Assembly (NCBI GenBank): GCA_030248225.1
Contig: JASANE010003827.1
Span: forward strand, 1-64,000
Reading direction: 5' to 3'
From: Trileptium ribeirensis
Taxonomy: Eukaryota; Nematoda; Enoplea; Enoplida; Thoracostomopsidae
DNA: 64,000 nt
The position numbers and the translations under genes were made by a program. The notes under the pieces were generated by a model that saw only the letters and a list, made by a program, of their open reading frames with translations, made no database searches and was not told the DNA's origin. Below are positions 40,101 through 55,100 of this stretch, piece by piece (positions within the stretch are counted from its first letter, which is position 1; the number at the start of each line of letters is the position of its first letter).

Positions 40101-43100
40101 ACAATTGTTCTGCAACGTATCACTCTAAAACGGATAACAAAATGTAGGGAATAATGTGTTCGGTGCTGTGTTTATCCCACCGAAGTTCTATAAATATATC
40201 TCCATTTATTACACACATTCCATCCATTCACACTTACCATCATGTGAGATTTCATGAACTTCCAAGAAAATGCGTGACTTGTTCTATAAAAAATTATAGT
40301 TGATTATAACAGATACGTTCTGTCTAAATCAGACTGACGATAACACGTAAAAAATGTAGTAGTATTATAAACCACCAGTCATATCTTTCCTGGCGTGGGT
40401 CATAACAATACACGGACCTAGCACTAGCAGGGAGAAGGGACTGGATATGCCTTCACCGACGCTTAAAGTTGATATAGACAGTACCCAAGAACAACCTTCA
40501 TATTTCTTAGAACGGGAACATTATTTACAATATATAACACATTACATCATTACAACCCAGACCAGGATACAGCATCGGACAATGTTCACGGGCTATAAAA
40601 AATTGAATTATTACAACTACAAACCACTATCTATCTAATAAGCCAAACTTGGAACATTTGGCCATTACAAATAAAGCAATATAACGCTGCAAACAGCTAA
40701 TGTAAGCTGCGATTAGCTGGGGCAATCTTACAACTCAAAATATTTGCACTAGTGTCTGTGTACATCCATAACGACCATAGTTTTAACGATAAAACGTGAC
40801 CATGTAGAACTCGAGTCAGTATGAAGTCACAAATTTGATTTTTTATTTTGATAACTCAGTCAGCTGAATATTAATTAATAGCCGACTACCCACATTACAC
40901 AGCGAATATTAATAAAACAGCAATAAATTTAAAAATAATTACGTTTATATCATGCTAGGCTATTTATTTAGCGTTGATTCTCACGTAAGACAAACGAAAA
41001 ACAGGAATTTTTGTGAATAACATAACCATGTCACAAAACTTCGGAGCCCTACGTGATCAGTATTTCCAAAGTACACTCAGAAAATTAATATAAACATTGT
41101 TAGAAAAATCCATTACGTGTCTCGTGGGTAAAACACGAAACACCATTATTAAACAAGCTGCGTGGCAAACTGAATATAAATCAAAAACTCCATAATATAT
41201 CTCATTCAATTTTATGTACCTGAGAGTTGAGTACTTAGTCAGCAGGGAGTAACCGGAATTCCGGTTCCGGCGAAAATCGTGTTCCGGTTGCGGTTCCGGC
41301 AAAGGGCAAAAACCATACCGGAACAGGAATTCCGGTTTAAAAATTTTGTTTGAAATTTTCCACGTTTTTGCTTTATCCTGTAATCCAAACATATGTAATA
41401 TATATTATACAGTGATCAAGCTCCAATACAACCAAGCAAAAGAAAAGATTAACTAACCAATTTGCCGTGTAAAACGTAAGTAGGGCACATAATTTGAGCA
41501 GGAATTTTTCATAATAACATGCAGGAGTTTGTTAAATCAAAGCCAGGTCGATGCTTGTAGCAGCTATTTTACACATCCAGAAGTTTGTGGGATACGTTTG
41601 AATAAAACCGGTCCAACTCGGTAACAGAGTATGGCTTACGCATAAGTACTTAGGGTATGCTTGGCTAACATAAATTGCGTCAGGGACCCGCCAGTGCGCT
41701 TGTAAACTTGGTAAATCAGTCTAAATTGAAGTAAACTAACGTTATCTGCAACGCAGCTAGAAACTGCTTTCTTGGCAAAGAACTGTATTTATTGAAACTT
41801 AGAAAGTTATCATCATTATCATCTAACTTACGGGCACTGTTTGTCCAAAACTTACGGGCACTAGCCTAAACAGTGTCCCTAACCACTGATCAGAAAATTA
41901 CCTTCTATCTATTATTTTCTCTTAGAATAATATAATATAAACCAATAATTTTAAGTTTCCTACAGAAGAACATGCAACAAACGTATGTGTAGTAAAGGGA
42001 GGCGACTGCAGACAGAGCGAAAGTGTGTATTCTACGCTCCAAGCTTTGTAAGCATATTCGATTTGACGCAGTATATCCAATGGTGTATAGTGGAAGGTAT
42101 TTTTGCTCTGGGTGTCCAAAAATCCACATATTTGATCGATAAATAAACATTATTAGCTTCCTCCGGTTTCCTAGCACGTTGTTGACACCGTGGTTTGGCT
42201 GTTCTCCGTGTTCTTTCAGTTGTGTTCAAATCGAAACTGCCGCTACAACTGAAGCGGCATTATTTCTGGCCCCAATCGACAAGCTGTCAAACATACAAAG
42301 AAGTGATATACGTACATGGACGGGGGCCGGACCGGTAAGCATTTAAAGTTTCAGAAAGGCAATAATACCATCACAAAACATTCAGTTTAATGTAAAAGTT
42401 ATTTTTATTGCATTTTAAATCCACTATACCTTCATTTCATCCATCATCTGTTTTACTATATATAAATTTCGAAGACCAGGTTCCGGTTCCGGATCCGGTT
42501 TAAATGGACGGTTCCGGTTCCGGTTATTCCCTGTTAGTCAGGTATACAAGCCTAATAGAACTATAACTAAAATAAAAACAAGTTTCAACTAGTTTACAGC
42601 AATAAAATTAGCAACTGATATTAGTATGGTTCCGATAACTATTAGCCGCATAGTACTCTAATTTTCACTAACCCCTCACTAAGGTACATTAGAGCCTCAT
42701 GTAAGACTCGTGGAGACACGTAATTCCCAGTGTGCATTTCTTGCAGCAACTGCAGCACTGTTTCGATCACAGGACCTGAAATTAGTGACAATACAGCATT
42801 AGGCGATTAATATAACGGAGCAGACAATTCTGAAACATTATGCAGATAATACATACCAAGGAGTTTCGATAATTTACAAAAACTAAAGCTAATAAAATCA
42901 TTTTTGTTCTTTTCGGAAAACAGGCGACTTTAAGGGTCCAACAGAACCTATCGATGTAAAAAATGGTTGGGAGCCGAAGCATACCATGGGGTTTTCTAAA
43001 CTAACGTTTCTCTGCACGTTCTCCACCTACTAAATGAAGACCAAATTTTCAAATTGACACGTCTACTTACCGTTCAGCAGAATGACCAAATTCTGTTTTT

Positions 43101-46100
43101 AAAAATAAATATCAGTACACAGAGCTATTTTGAGGTTAAATTAATGTTATGTATTTTTACGATTTTGGTGAATATTTGGGTTTATCCTATTGTATTCATG
43201 CAACAACTTAATCTTCACACATCATACATGAATTTCAAAAAAGCCATTCGATAAAGTAATAATATTCTACCCGTATTAACTGAGTGGAGTTTCCACCAAT
43301 AACTTTGCTAGCAAAAAAATCGTAAAAATTTCTGTTTTGTCCGTCTGTAGAGATCATAACTCGCTACCAAATGGATGGATCATCACATTTTTATTTGTTC
43401 ATAAATTTAGTGTATTTGTGCCCTCTCATTAGAAGCTAAACGCGTCGATCACGTCTTCCAAGTCTAAATGGTACCCGAAAGGGCAAGGGTCACATTTTTT
43501 GGCCATCTGGGTATCTATTTTTCCCGAATGACGCGAAGCTATATCTCGAGACATAATTTCCGCTACGCAAAAGAGACAACCATCATCTGTCATCGTGAAC
43601 TTTGCAGTTATGCATTTTTCCAGAGCTGCCGTTTTCTAGCTATGAGCCGAAGTATTTTTTCAATACAAGTGTATGTAGGTCAATCGAACGAAGCTATAGG
43701 TTTTCAGATCTGCTAAAGACGATACAAGAAATTGTATCTAAAAATAAAAGATTGCTTGAAATAAGACAAGTCTTAGGGGCACTACTAAATAATAATCACT
43801 CTAAATAATAACTTTCTTTAAAATTTATGATTTATAAAGTTCAAAAGTTTTTATCTCTTTGGGCATTGTTAAAAGAAATGAAGAGTTCTTCGGTTTTCTT
43901 ATATGGCTAAAATGATTATAGCATTTTCACTGCAGTATTGTCGGTGTATAATTGTTATCATGGGACTTTAAGCAGGCTTAGAGACCAAAATTTGGAACGA
44001 CAAAATGATCCATAAGACCACGGTGAGTCGCTATCTCACCCCCAGAATGGCCAAATTACAAGCTAATTACTGTAATAATAGCGCTAAATCCAAACAAACC
44101 TGCACAGTTCTTCAAGTAAAACTCCGCAAACTGAGTATATTCAGAATTGACGTTTCCTGGATTGCCGAAACGCTCAAAAATACGATGCAATAAATACATT
44201 GCCCATTTTTTGACTTTCCACCAAACAAGTTGCGGACGTTCATCTTCATCGATTTGAAGCGTTTCTGCTGGAACCGGACGGGCAACTATAACACGCGCAC
44301 TTTCCATCCACGCTTGAAACGACTCTTGACTCATTAGTTCAAGATTGAATGAGTACTGGAAAAGAAAGTCAATGTTTACAAATAATGCAATTCTAATCTG
44401 CATAATATAATAAATCTTGCATTTTCCGCGGCTAACAAAAATTCTTTCTTTAAGCTGCATATAAAAGAGTGGATTATCTCCTTAATTCATTTTACTTATA
44501 TGCATTGGCTGGAACCATTTGGAAAGCGGTATAAAATAGTACAGCAGTCAGTGTTGCTATAATAAATTGGGAGTTCACTAACGAAATTGCATATCTTAAC
44601 GCACTGCGGCAGTTAGAAAAGTTGCTTCCAAATTACAAAACATTTTCGCGAGTTTAATGACCGAGACCAATTCATATAACACCTGGCAGAAGCAATAATC
44701 ACCAAGAGAAATATGAAATAAATATACCGAAGACAATAAACATCACTGTTTAAACTGCTGAAAGTAGATATTTAATATGTAGATAGGCGATGATCTGGAG
44801 TATTGCCACCTGACTGGGCCACTAATGACCGTTTTCAGCATCCCAAGTAGGAATTTAATTCTATCCCACAATACTCTTAACATAACCTACTAGTCTACCA
44901 TTGCTCAGATTATGTTCGTTCGTATCATCTGATGTCTCTGGTATAAATACTTTAAATACATACAGTCCATTATCAAATGTTTCGCTGTTTCTGCTTAATG
45001 CCCAAAATGTGTGCGTATATTATTGTCCACTAAACGTATTCTGTACATGGGGCACTAAAATTAACATGTAAACTGCTGATTTAGACAATAATTATGAGTT
45101 GAGTTGTTTCACTACGCAACAATAATAAGTTTCTATATCTTTCGCAAATGTATAAACTTATAAGAAAATAAATTAATATTTTGTGCATTAGCATTTGTTC
45201 AAATAGAAGAAGCATCCTCAGTACGTAAGGCTGTGATTACTGTAATAACAACAACGCAATAAGTTTTCCACTAATGCCCATAATGCTACCGCTTAACAAT
45301 AATCGTTTATGCAAACGTTTGAGATTTTGTGCGCGGTCGTTCTAGTACACTTGTTTGTGCCCCTAGAGTAGGTCAGAAACGTTGAGAAAAACAATGTTTA
45401 TCAGCAATGTATACGTATTACGTATTAACGTTATGAATTTGTAGTACGCGGTTCATAGGTAAACCATTTGGAGGGTGGTTGGGAGCAGTGCTTTTTAGCC
45501 ACGATGCCGTTTTATAATGTATCCACGACGAACTTGTTTCTAGCGTCAGACAAAACACGGAATCAGGAAAATAAAAGTTTATGCTGCAATTTCACATCAT
45601 ATTTCATGATAATCTTGTTGATCCAATATTCCATCCCATCTTGTATACTACTTCGTTAACAGGACGTATAAACGCTAAGATATTATAACTGTACAGATTC
45701 TACAAAAAATATAAACGAACACGTAAAAATGCTAAGATATAAATTTTGATATTACTACAAAAACCGGTTAAACAACAAAAAGTGTATGGTATTACCTGAA
45801 CGAGGGTGAAAAAGGTTTTGATCACCAACTTTTGTATTATTACAGATTCAGCAGAAGAATCAGGAAGCGTTTGTTGCAGTCGCTCGTACATAATAGGCAA
45901 CATCACACGCATGGCTTCGATTAACGGTTGTCGCTGATCGGGCTTCTTGTATCTAAAAACAAGGATATCAGAGCTTAAAGTTCAACGAGACAGACGCTAT
46001 TGAAGCATGTTTTTTCAAAAATCGCCATGGGATTTTCCGTGGGTTCGTTAACACTTTATTAAAAAAGAACTTCTTTAAAATCGAACTTCGTCTGTTCGAG

Positions 46101-49100
46101 ATACGCAATAGTAATGAAAACAGAACCATGAACGATTATAAACTCATAGAGGAAAGCGATTCCCTAATTATTTTTATAAGTCCCACTTAGCTAATATTTC
46201 AACGAAAATATAATTTACTGTCTTGGTTAAGTGTGTGATGTTGCGTTCGTACGAACCGATGATACCCGAACTGTGGTGGAGAAATCAAGTGTAGGGGAAA
46301 TGGATTACGGATTTAAGAAAAGAGGCGGCAAAATGAGGATAGGGAATGAGCAGGTGTATGCCGTCTGTCGTGAAGTGACAATCACAAAGTGCGCAGTGGA
46401 ATTTGGGTGTGTGAATGGAGTCGATGTAGAGGACACAAAGTAGTTGTGTTTCAGTGTTTATTGCAAATCAAATCCGTAACAATAAAGCCTAGCAAAAAGA
46501 CAAACGCAACAAATCAGAAATGACACATAAACATGAATATAATCAACGAAAATTAGCCACCTTATATAGCAGCTGAGAATCTTCCAGACTGTAAACCTGT
46601 CATCCGACTGAAGCTGTATTCAACATAATAAACTGTTCACATTCAGTCAAAATTGACGCAGTTGATTTCTCGTGCAACGACACCGTCGCTAGCTGCGGAG
46701 TCACCAAGTACGGTGGACAGCACCCACAGGGTGGGGAAACCTAGCTGTAACCATACATGGAATATTTGTAAAATCTTTTGGCTCTTTGGCATCACTGTCC
46801 GACGAAAACTAGACAATTTAGAACAAGAAATGGCGGCATTACGGCATTCACGTAGGTGTTGTAACCAGATGTACTGAATTAGAAAGGTTACAGCCTCAAA
46901 AGATTTATCTCGACATGATTACCGATACCAAATCGGCTAGGTTTTCAGAAATAAAAATACAAAGACCATCCGCAGCGAGATCACGACTTTAGAATTTTGA
47001 CAAGATTTATGATTTGGCGCTCCGCAAAAAAAGCAAACTTAGTATAACGCCTGAGCTTTATCAGTAAATTTTGAACCTTTAAAAAAATCTGGGCTTCCGC
47101 TCCGTTATGAAAACCCCTTAAAACAACGCAATCCAAGTGCAGAAATAGATTATATTACACGTCAAATAAAAATTGCTAATCAATCCATCGCTATCTGAAA
47201 AAAAATTTATATATAGCTAATCTCGTTGCTTCAAAAAAACTTACCCCAGCATAATTCTGCATATAAACAAAATTTAAAAGCTTACTCATAATTTTTCACC
47301 AGTCGGTGAAGGACCATCAAAGCGCCTGACCACATCTGAGCCGTTGAGCACTGGTCCGAGTTGGGAACTACTATACTGGTGTCGTTAGAGAGGTATTTAA
47401 TTATACCATCTATCACATTCGGCCATCGCCCAGGAAAATCGGTTTTCAGAATATTTCCGACAGCAACTGCCAACTGAGCACTGAAATATGCAAATACAGC
47501 ACATACCTGTGGCGTAAGTTTCGGAAAAGTTATTTACCACTCTCTATGGTCCGTTAAGAAGAGAAACAGAAGGTTTCGAAGATTTAAGCGATGACCCGGG
47601 AATAACGACATACTTGACAGGGATCAAATTTGGGTTAATGATTGGGATTCGTAGGACAACAAGTGAACAACTCGTACAACTCAGCCGATAGCGTAATTTC
47701 TTAAAAAACATTTTACTGCTAAACTCCAGATCGTGACCATTTATCGTTATTATTATTTACGTACTCGATATTATTATCGTGACTATTATTTTTTGAAATG
47801 AGGTTGACAGTAAACATTTTTAATAATATATTCCTTTACTAAAATGGCTCTGGACTATACATTTCATGTACAACTCCCATGGATGCTTTTTACAATTTTC
47901 ATTAATTTTTCCCATTGAGAATGAAGTTAACACAGGTTAAAGCCATGCAGCTGCTGGCTATGTTTATTTTTTGTTAAGATATATAAGCAGCGAAAATTTT
48001 CACACTGCGCTGATAATTATTGAAAATAGGTAGATATGTAAAATCAAAATTTTCACTATAACAACTGGCCTGTCCACAGTGGGGGACACCCCCCCCACTT
48101 TCCAAATCCCCCCATGTTCGTGAGATTTTCCCCCATGTCCGTCCCCCCCACTCGGCCGAAACCCCCCATGTTCAACTAATTCCAAAAATTTTTTATGTCT
48201 GAAAATTTATGTTTTTTGTTTGCAAATTGTTTTTTAAACATTAATTACCACTATTTATAACGCTAAAATATTGTTTTTTAGCTTGAAAGTACGTTCACAG
48301 TAGTAAAAATGCATGAAAATATGGAAATATTTTGTATTTTTAAGCAAAATTTATCCCCCCACTTTGAAATTTCCCCCGAGAATGAACATGGGGCCCCCCG
48401 AAGTTTCCCCCCCCCCCACTTTTCGGAGGCCTGTGGACAGGCCAGAACAATAGCACCGACAATCACCCGTGCAGCCGAACGAAGATATACATATAAATTT
48501 CCGCTAAATACCGAAACTTATGACTCAAAAAATATATGACTCATATGGATAGAAAACAATCTCAATGCTACAATCATAACTTTTACAATCAAGATTTATC
48601 AAGGTCGACACACCTCACTGCTCTAACCGAATCTACACAATTTCCTTTATTTAGACTTTTTCCATTGCAAAAACTAAGAAAATATAACCGATATTCCTAA
48701 TATTTCCGATATCGACACTTTCAGGCAACCACATTTATGATGACCTATACTTCAGTGTATATACAAGTCACTGCTCATACTGAAAATCCACACTTTTTGC
48801 TATTTGAATAAAGTTGTATGGAATTGAATATTTTAGGCCACAAAATTGTGCTCAGTAAATATCAGCGTGAAAATTTTTCTATCCTTATACCTAGCAGAAA
48901 CGAAAGAATTACCAATAACATGATTGTTTTAACTGCTATAGCATAAGCCCAGGTTACAGTTCTCAGTAAAAATACACAATACATTGTGCCTGAGCAAACT
49001 TAATCTGCGCCCGCAGACTACCCTAATTTGTTATTTGGAAAAAATTGCGTTATCGAACTCTATCTAGTCAAGCAAAAATTCGCTGTTTTCTGTTTGCGAG

Positions 49101-52100
49101 CATCAAAACTGTTTGTAAACGAAATTTTATCGCATTTAAAACAAGGGTTATGTTCGCGAACATAATGGGAAACTACAGGTCCCTTTCATTTATGAAGTCG
49201 CATTTACATTGAATTTGTTCGCGAACAGTAATTGAAAACTAATAATCGTTGTGGAACTGTTATTGGCCTATTGCGAATCACTACTTGTCGCCTAGCAATG
49301 AATCGAATTCCCTTTCTAACTTGTTTCCTAACAATGGATGCGGATTCGACATCCGGTTTAACAAAATACGATAAGTTTAGTCGCCGATAGCACTTCTTTT
49401 AATGCCAAAATTTCATATAGTTTACCGGATGACATCTGGAACGCGAATTATAACGTCGATAACGGATTCACGCAACAAATGTCGATCCTGCTCGTGTATA
49501 GTGAATATCTCGACTTGTCCGGCTACCGGCGTCGATTTGCCGACACTGCCTGCGGGTGACGTCTCGTCCCAGTGCATTACGATCAAGTTTTTCAAATAGA
49601 TGACCGCTACAAACATAAACATAGAACAGATTTCATATCACCCTACCGCAAAGAGTCTTACTTCAATATACCACCATCACACGGAAAAAATTAAAACACT
49701 AGCGTTGCTTTCGTTTACCATGCTGCCTTATCACGCAAAAATGACCGGATTATAATATATATTTGATCTACACGTTAAGAGCAACCATTCCGGCTCGATA
49801 CATACTGACTTCTTCGATCGCTAAGAATTTCGGCAGGTGGCATGAACTGGTGTTCAAAGACTTCCGGGACCGGTGTCTCCATAGGACCTAAATATTACAT
49901 AGGGGCTTTGATCTGTAAGGCTTTGAGCTATGTCCCATTGGGCCAACCAAAAGAGTACCGTAATTACCTGATAGAATTTACCCCAGTTTACCATGGAAAA
50001 ATCATAGCTTCCAGATCAACCAGGGTACAGTTGCATGTTTTTTGCGTTTTTCATGACTTTGCAACAGGTATATCGTTTTCGTTACATAATTATCATTTAT
50101 CAACTCGAATACTAAAATCTACTGATTTACTTAGAATTATGTTATGAAGTCGAAATGTAAGAGTAATATTGAGTTTTGTAATAACTGCATTTTTTGTCAA
50201 GACAACCATTTATGATGTCATCTCAAAATACCTTGGCCTTCCCCGGGCCGGGGGCTGATCTGGGGGAAGCAAATATTTACCCGGAGGCATGACACCGGGG
50301 AACCATCGAAATATGGAAGCCTCGAATATCCTGGGGTCCCCTCTGTGAAGAAGCCAGCTGCATACATGCCGAAAGATGAAATAGGGAACCATTGGTTTGG
50401 CAGAGGCTTCTAAATATAAAAATCCTCAAAACTCAGTAGCTAGGAACTCTATCGAGATTGCAGAACGTAGCGAAGCATAGGTACACCTACGCCTACGCCT
50501 TTTGCGTGCACATCGAATCAGCTCTCGATAGTATTCGTCGATATACTATATGTAGAGATCACACAATACCAACACAACTTACAACATAACTAACACCGGC
50601 AATGAGTGTCCCATGCCCCAAAACCACCAGGTACAAGTTGTCAGCCGCCCATGACGTCAGAACAAATTTTCAAATTTTGGGTCGAGAAACCACGAGAGTA
50701 CCTCAAACCCCACAACTCCAGAACAGTAGCCTTAATAGAAAAACAAAAAAAGAGGCATCGGCATTGTTCATTTTACTGTGAAATAAAACCAACCAGAGAA
50801 AAAAATCCGAAAGTTATGATAAAAATAAGCTTGCTTCCATGAAGGATACTAAAACGGGGTGAAAACCCCTCATTTTGACCTCTGACCCCGAACCTTAGGG
50901 GCGCCATACCCTCGTACCATAGAACCATGGGTCACAGAGTAAAACCAATACTGGCAATGAGTTTCCCATGCCCGAAAACCCGCAAATGAAACTTTACAGC
51001 CGCCCAGGACGTCAGAACAAATTTTTGAATTTTGGATCGGGGAACCATTGGGGCACCATACCTCAAACCCCATAACTCTAGAACCGGAGCCTTAATCGAA
51101 AAACAAAAAAGAGGCATCGGTATTTATCATTTACTATAAAATACAACCAACCAGAGAAAAAATTCTAATGTTAAGATAAAAATAAGCTTGCTTCCGTGAA
51201 GGATACTAAAACGGGGTGAAAACCCCTCATTTTGACCTCTGACCCCGAACCTTGGGGGCGTCATACCCTCGTACCCATAGAACCATGGGTCACAGAACAA
51301 AACCAACACTGGCAATGAGTTTCCCATACCCGAATACCCCCAAGTGAAATATTTCAGCTGTCCAGGACGTCATAACAAATTTTCTAATTTTGGGACGAGA
51401 AACCATGAGGGTGCCATACCTCAAACCCCATAAACCCAGAACCGGAGCCTTAATCAAAAAACAAAAAAAGAGCCATCGGCATTTATCATTTTACTATAAA
51501 ATAGAACCATCCAGAGAAAAAATTCGATAGTTAAGATAAAAATAACCTTGCTTCCGTGAAGGGTACTAAAATGGGGCAAAAACCCACATTTTGATCCCTG
51601 ACCCCGGAACTAGACCCCAAATCAAAAAATGCTCGGGGATGTAAACGGTAAATCGACTATGCCGGTTCAATGAGCCCAAGATCATGAAAGTCAGTTAAGG
51701 CGTTCTCTACTTATGGCCGGTCACACACACACAGACGGAATTTAAAAGATTTCACCCCTGCAACACACAATCTCCACTACGTTTCACTACGTTCTGATTA
51801 AAAACACTTGAATCTAATTTCCACGTGATTTAGTTGTAATTTTAGCTTCTAAATAAAAATTCTAAAAACGGTAATGAATTTTTATTTAACAATGGGAGGG
51901 GTTTTATCAGTGAAAGCAAAAATTTGTTTGGAATACTCAAGCAAATAAAGTCCAAAATTTTGCGAAGGGAAAACGGTTCGTGGGGTGCTTTGCATTAAAA
52001 AATGGCATGAAAACCCATAAAAGTCAAAACTGCGTCTAAAATAACAGGCCTCGGCGAATTGGTACATTGCTGGACAATAAATTATATGTTTGTTCTCTGA

Positions 52101-55100
52101 AAATAGATTTTTGACTTAGTCGGTCCGGCCCAAATCGCGGTACTATCCGACCGTAAAATTTTTTCAGGTTGCATCGCTACATGTGAGACAAATTTTTTAT
52201 GGGTTAGTAACATATATATACATGTTCACCTTAAAACTAGCAAAACATGATGTGACTAAACGAAACTACAAAGATATATACCGAAGATCGATCACTTTTA
52301 ATTATTCAGGTTGCACCGAAATACCACATTAAATTTTCGAACCTGTAATTGGGGCGTAAATGGACCCGGACTTGGTCTTGAATTTACCACTTTTGCCAGT
52401 GAGAATTCCTGGCTACACTCGTTTGACTTACACCACTCAGAATCCAATAATAATAACGTACCCAGTTTGCTGTTTAAAACACACTTTTTCTTGCTCCAGT
52501 CTAAGCAAAAGTACATTTTCCGTCCGCTTTCGCGTACAAATTAAAAAAATTGCTTATTTCGTTTTACACGAGTACATGAGGATAGAAAATCAACGCTCAA
52601 AAGGCGAAACCAATGACCTGCTACTGCTCTGCTCTGCCAAACGTTCTTCTAATCCATGAAGCTACCGAGAACGTCGAATCCTTCTGATGTCTTGGTTCAG
52701 TGGATAACGGCTCGGAGTCATCAGCAACTGATATCTGTCGCGTTCCACAAACTACGGAAAGAGCTTAAGTGCAACACAGACACGGCCACCAAGATGACGG
52801 TATTTCAATCTTGTACGCGACCTATGCTTCTTTACGGCAAAGAATCATGGAGTGTTTTAGTCGAATTTTGGGCATCTATAAACGAAACCGCGACTGTTAT
52901 ATTGATCTGTACAACATTACTGGTGTATGCAGCCATGTAGAAGCGCAGACCAAGAAACGACGCCTCTGGATCGGCCACATCCTGCATATGCGAAATGATT
53001 GTCTTCCCAAGAAACTACTCTTGGCAAGTATACTGCCTGATTGGAAACAGCCACTCGTTAATAGTAGACTGCTGGTCCTTTAGAATATGGAACGTGCCTT
53101 CATGGACGTAGCTTGACGGACTCGATCAATCGGGATCCTGCTTGAGGCCGCCCAAAACTGGACGAAAATTAAAATCACGGACTTCAGAAGCATTGTTGCC
53201 TATCTTTCGGCTAGGTGAATGTCACGACTTCAACGACACAATATTACTTATACACTTAACTTTACCTGCTTGTCGAACAGGCATTTCAACGTCTTCACTA
53301 TCCACTATTCTGAGCAGTATTGGACAAAAGCTGATGATTTTTTGCATCTACAAAAATATAAGCTCGTATTTACAGCATTAGCTCAATTGCAATTGTTATA
53401 AACTCGAACAAAGGAAGAAGCAGAGAATTTTCAATGTGTAGAAATTACAAATTTTTCCGTAATATTTCTTCGACGTTACAAAGGTATGGTAATACACTAA
53501 GGCAATGCAGCATAGACTTTTGTATTAATTGTAATGTGCCGAGCCGTTTCACAATTCAAAATATTAAGCACATTGATTTCTTCCTCTAATAACGTAAACG
53601 ACAGAAACATTTAAATTTAATAATTACAACTTTCCCAAAGAATTATAAATTCATTGCGCATTTCGTACATTGTACATACGTGCTAAGTGCTTGCAATATT
53701 GTTTGCGTACATACCATGCAAACACGTTTCTTCTTGCCATATATCTTTCAAAGCTCTTGACACGGTCCAGTCACTTACCAACCCAGTGCTATATATAGCT
53801 AAATAGAAACAATTCGGAATTGAATATATTAACCAAATGCAATAGCCAAACCTGACTTTAAACAAATGAAAATGGAACAATAAAAAGTTTTGTAGAACGT
53901 TTTAACACTTTGATGAGGGATTCTATACATCAATTTAATAGACCGAACGAGCCAAAGAAATGCTGTTAATCAAAATGTAGGCAGGACCAATATGAAAAAA
54001 TAACAGTGTTCCATCATCTCGGCTTTGCGTGATTTAAGGCAATCAATTATTACAGCTGCACAAACTCAATCTATATGTGCATAATTGGATTATATTACGG
54101 TTGATATAAAGAACAGCGATAATCCGTCAACCGTCGAAACATTAGTAATGCGTGAATGATACAGAAAATATTTTTCGACAGTCTATAAGCAATTGAAATG
54201 GCAAAATATTTTTCATGTTATTACGAAACATTGATTGCTTTGTTTTAATCAAATCACAGTAGCTTCAAAAACAGCTGCCTGAGCTCCTCTCAAAGTCCCT
54301 TAAAATAAACCACCTAACGGTGACGTAACCGCCATTTTCAGTACATTTCATACACAAGGCTTTTAGACAAAACACTGGCCGAAAGCCCTCATTTTTATTT
54401 TCGCCATGCGAAAAGCCCAACATTAATTTTTAGAATCAGGAACATAAAACATGATTAATTCATGCTTGCATTACAAACCTTCTGAATTAGTCCTTGTATA
54501 AATTACTGCTTGGTACATTTGGTATGTAATCAATGACCAAGCTACGTGGACATTTGTCACAATTCCAATAAAATTATCCCATGTTCGGAAGCATTACAAA
54601 GAAATAATTTTTTGAGGAGCGGTAGCGTTCACGACGGTGTTAATACACCTTAGCGTTGCTTTGATTGCGAAACGCTTGCTTAACAAATAGCACCAGTTTA
54701 AGTATATATTTTAAGTTAAAAATATCGCACTACGCAACGAGATGAAACTCACAGCTGAAAATATAAGTATTTTACGATTGCTGTCCTTCCAATACTAAGC
54801 ATGATTTTTGTATGAGTTCCGGACAGAGACAGAGTCATGAGGTTATATTTTTACCGCGTGCGATGACCCTAAGCTTAAAGTAACACCAAATTACCATTGT
54901 GCACCCAAGTGGGTGATGGCAACGGCTGCAAAAATGCTAGCCTCGCTTTGTACTCCTCTGGAAAAAACGCAAAAAATTATGTTGTGTTTTACTCTGAGTA
55001 CTCACTCACCACAGAATGATTTTAGGTACGAAGTGTTTAAGCGCGGAGATATAGTCTAAACGCAGTCAGGCCTTACAAATTTGGCCTAGAAAAAATTTAC

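Noticed and set aside
55013..55060. Exon-like minus stretch YISALKHFVPKIIL as importin exon 2
   Set aside because: Joining it gives a stop codon or needs a poor donor. The exon at 53,266-53,347 fits motif, splice sites and phase without any extra exon.
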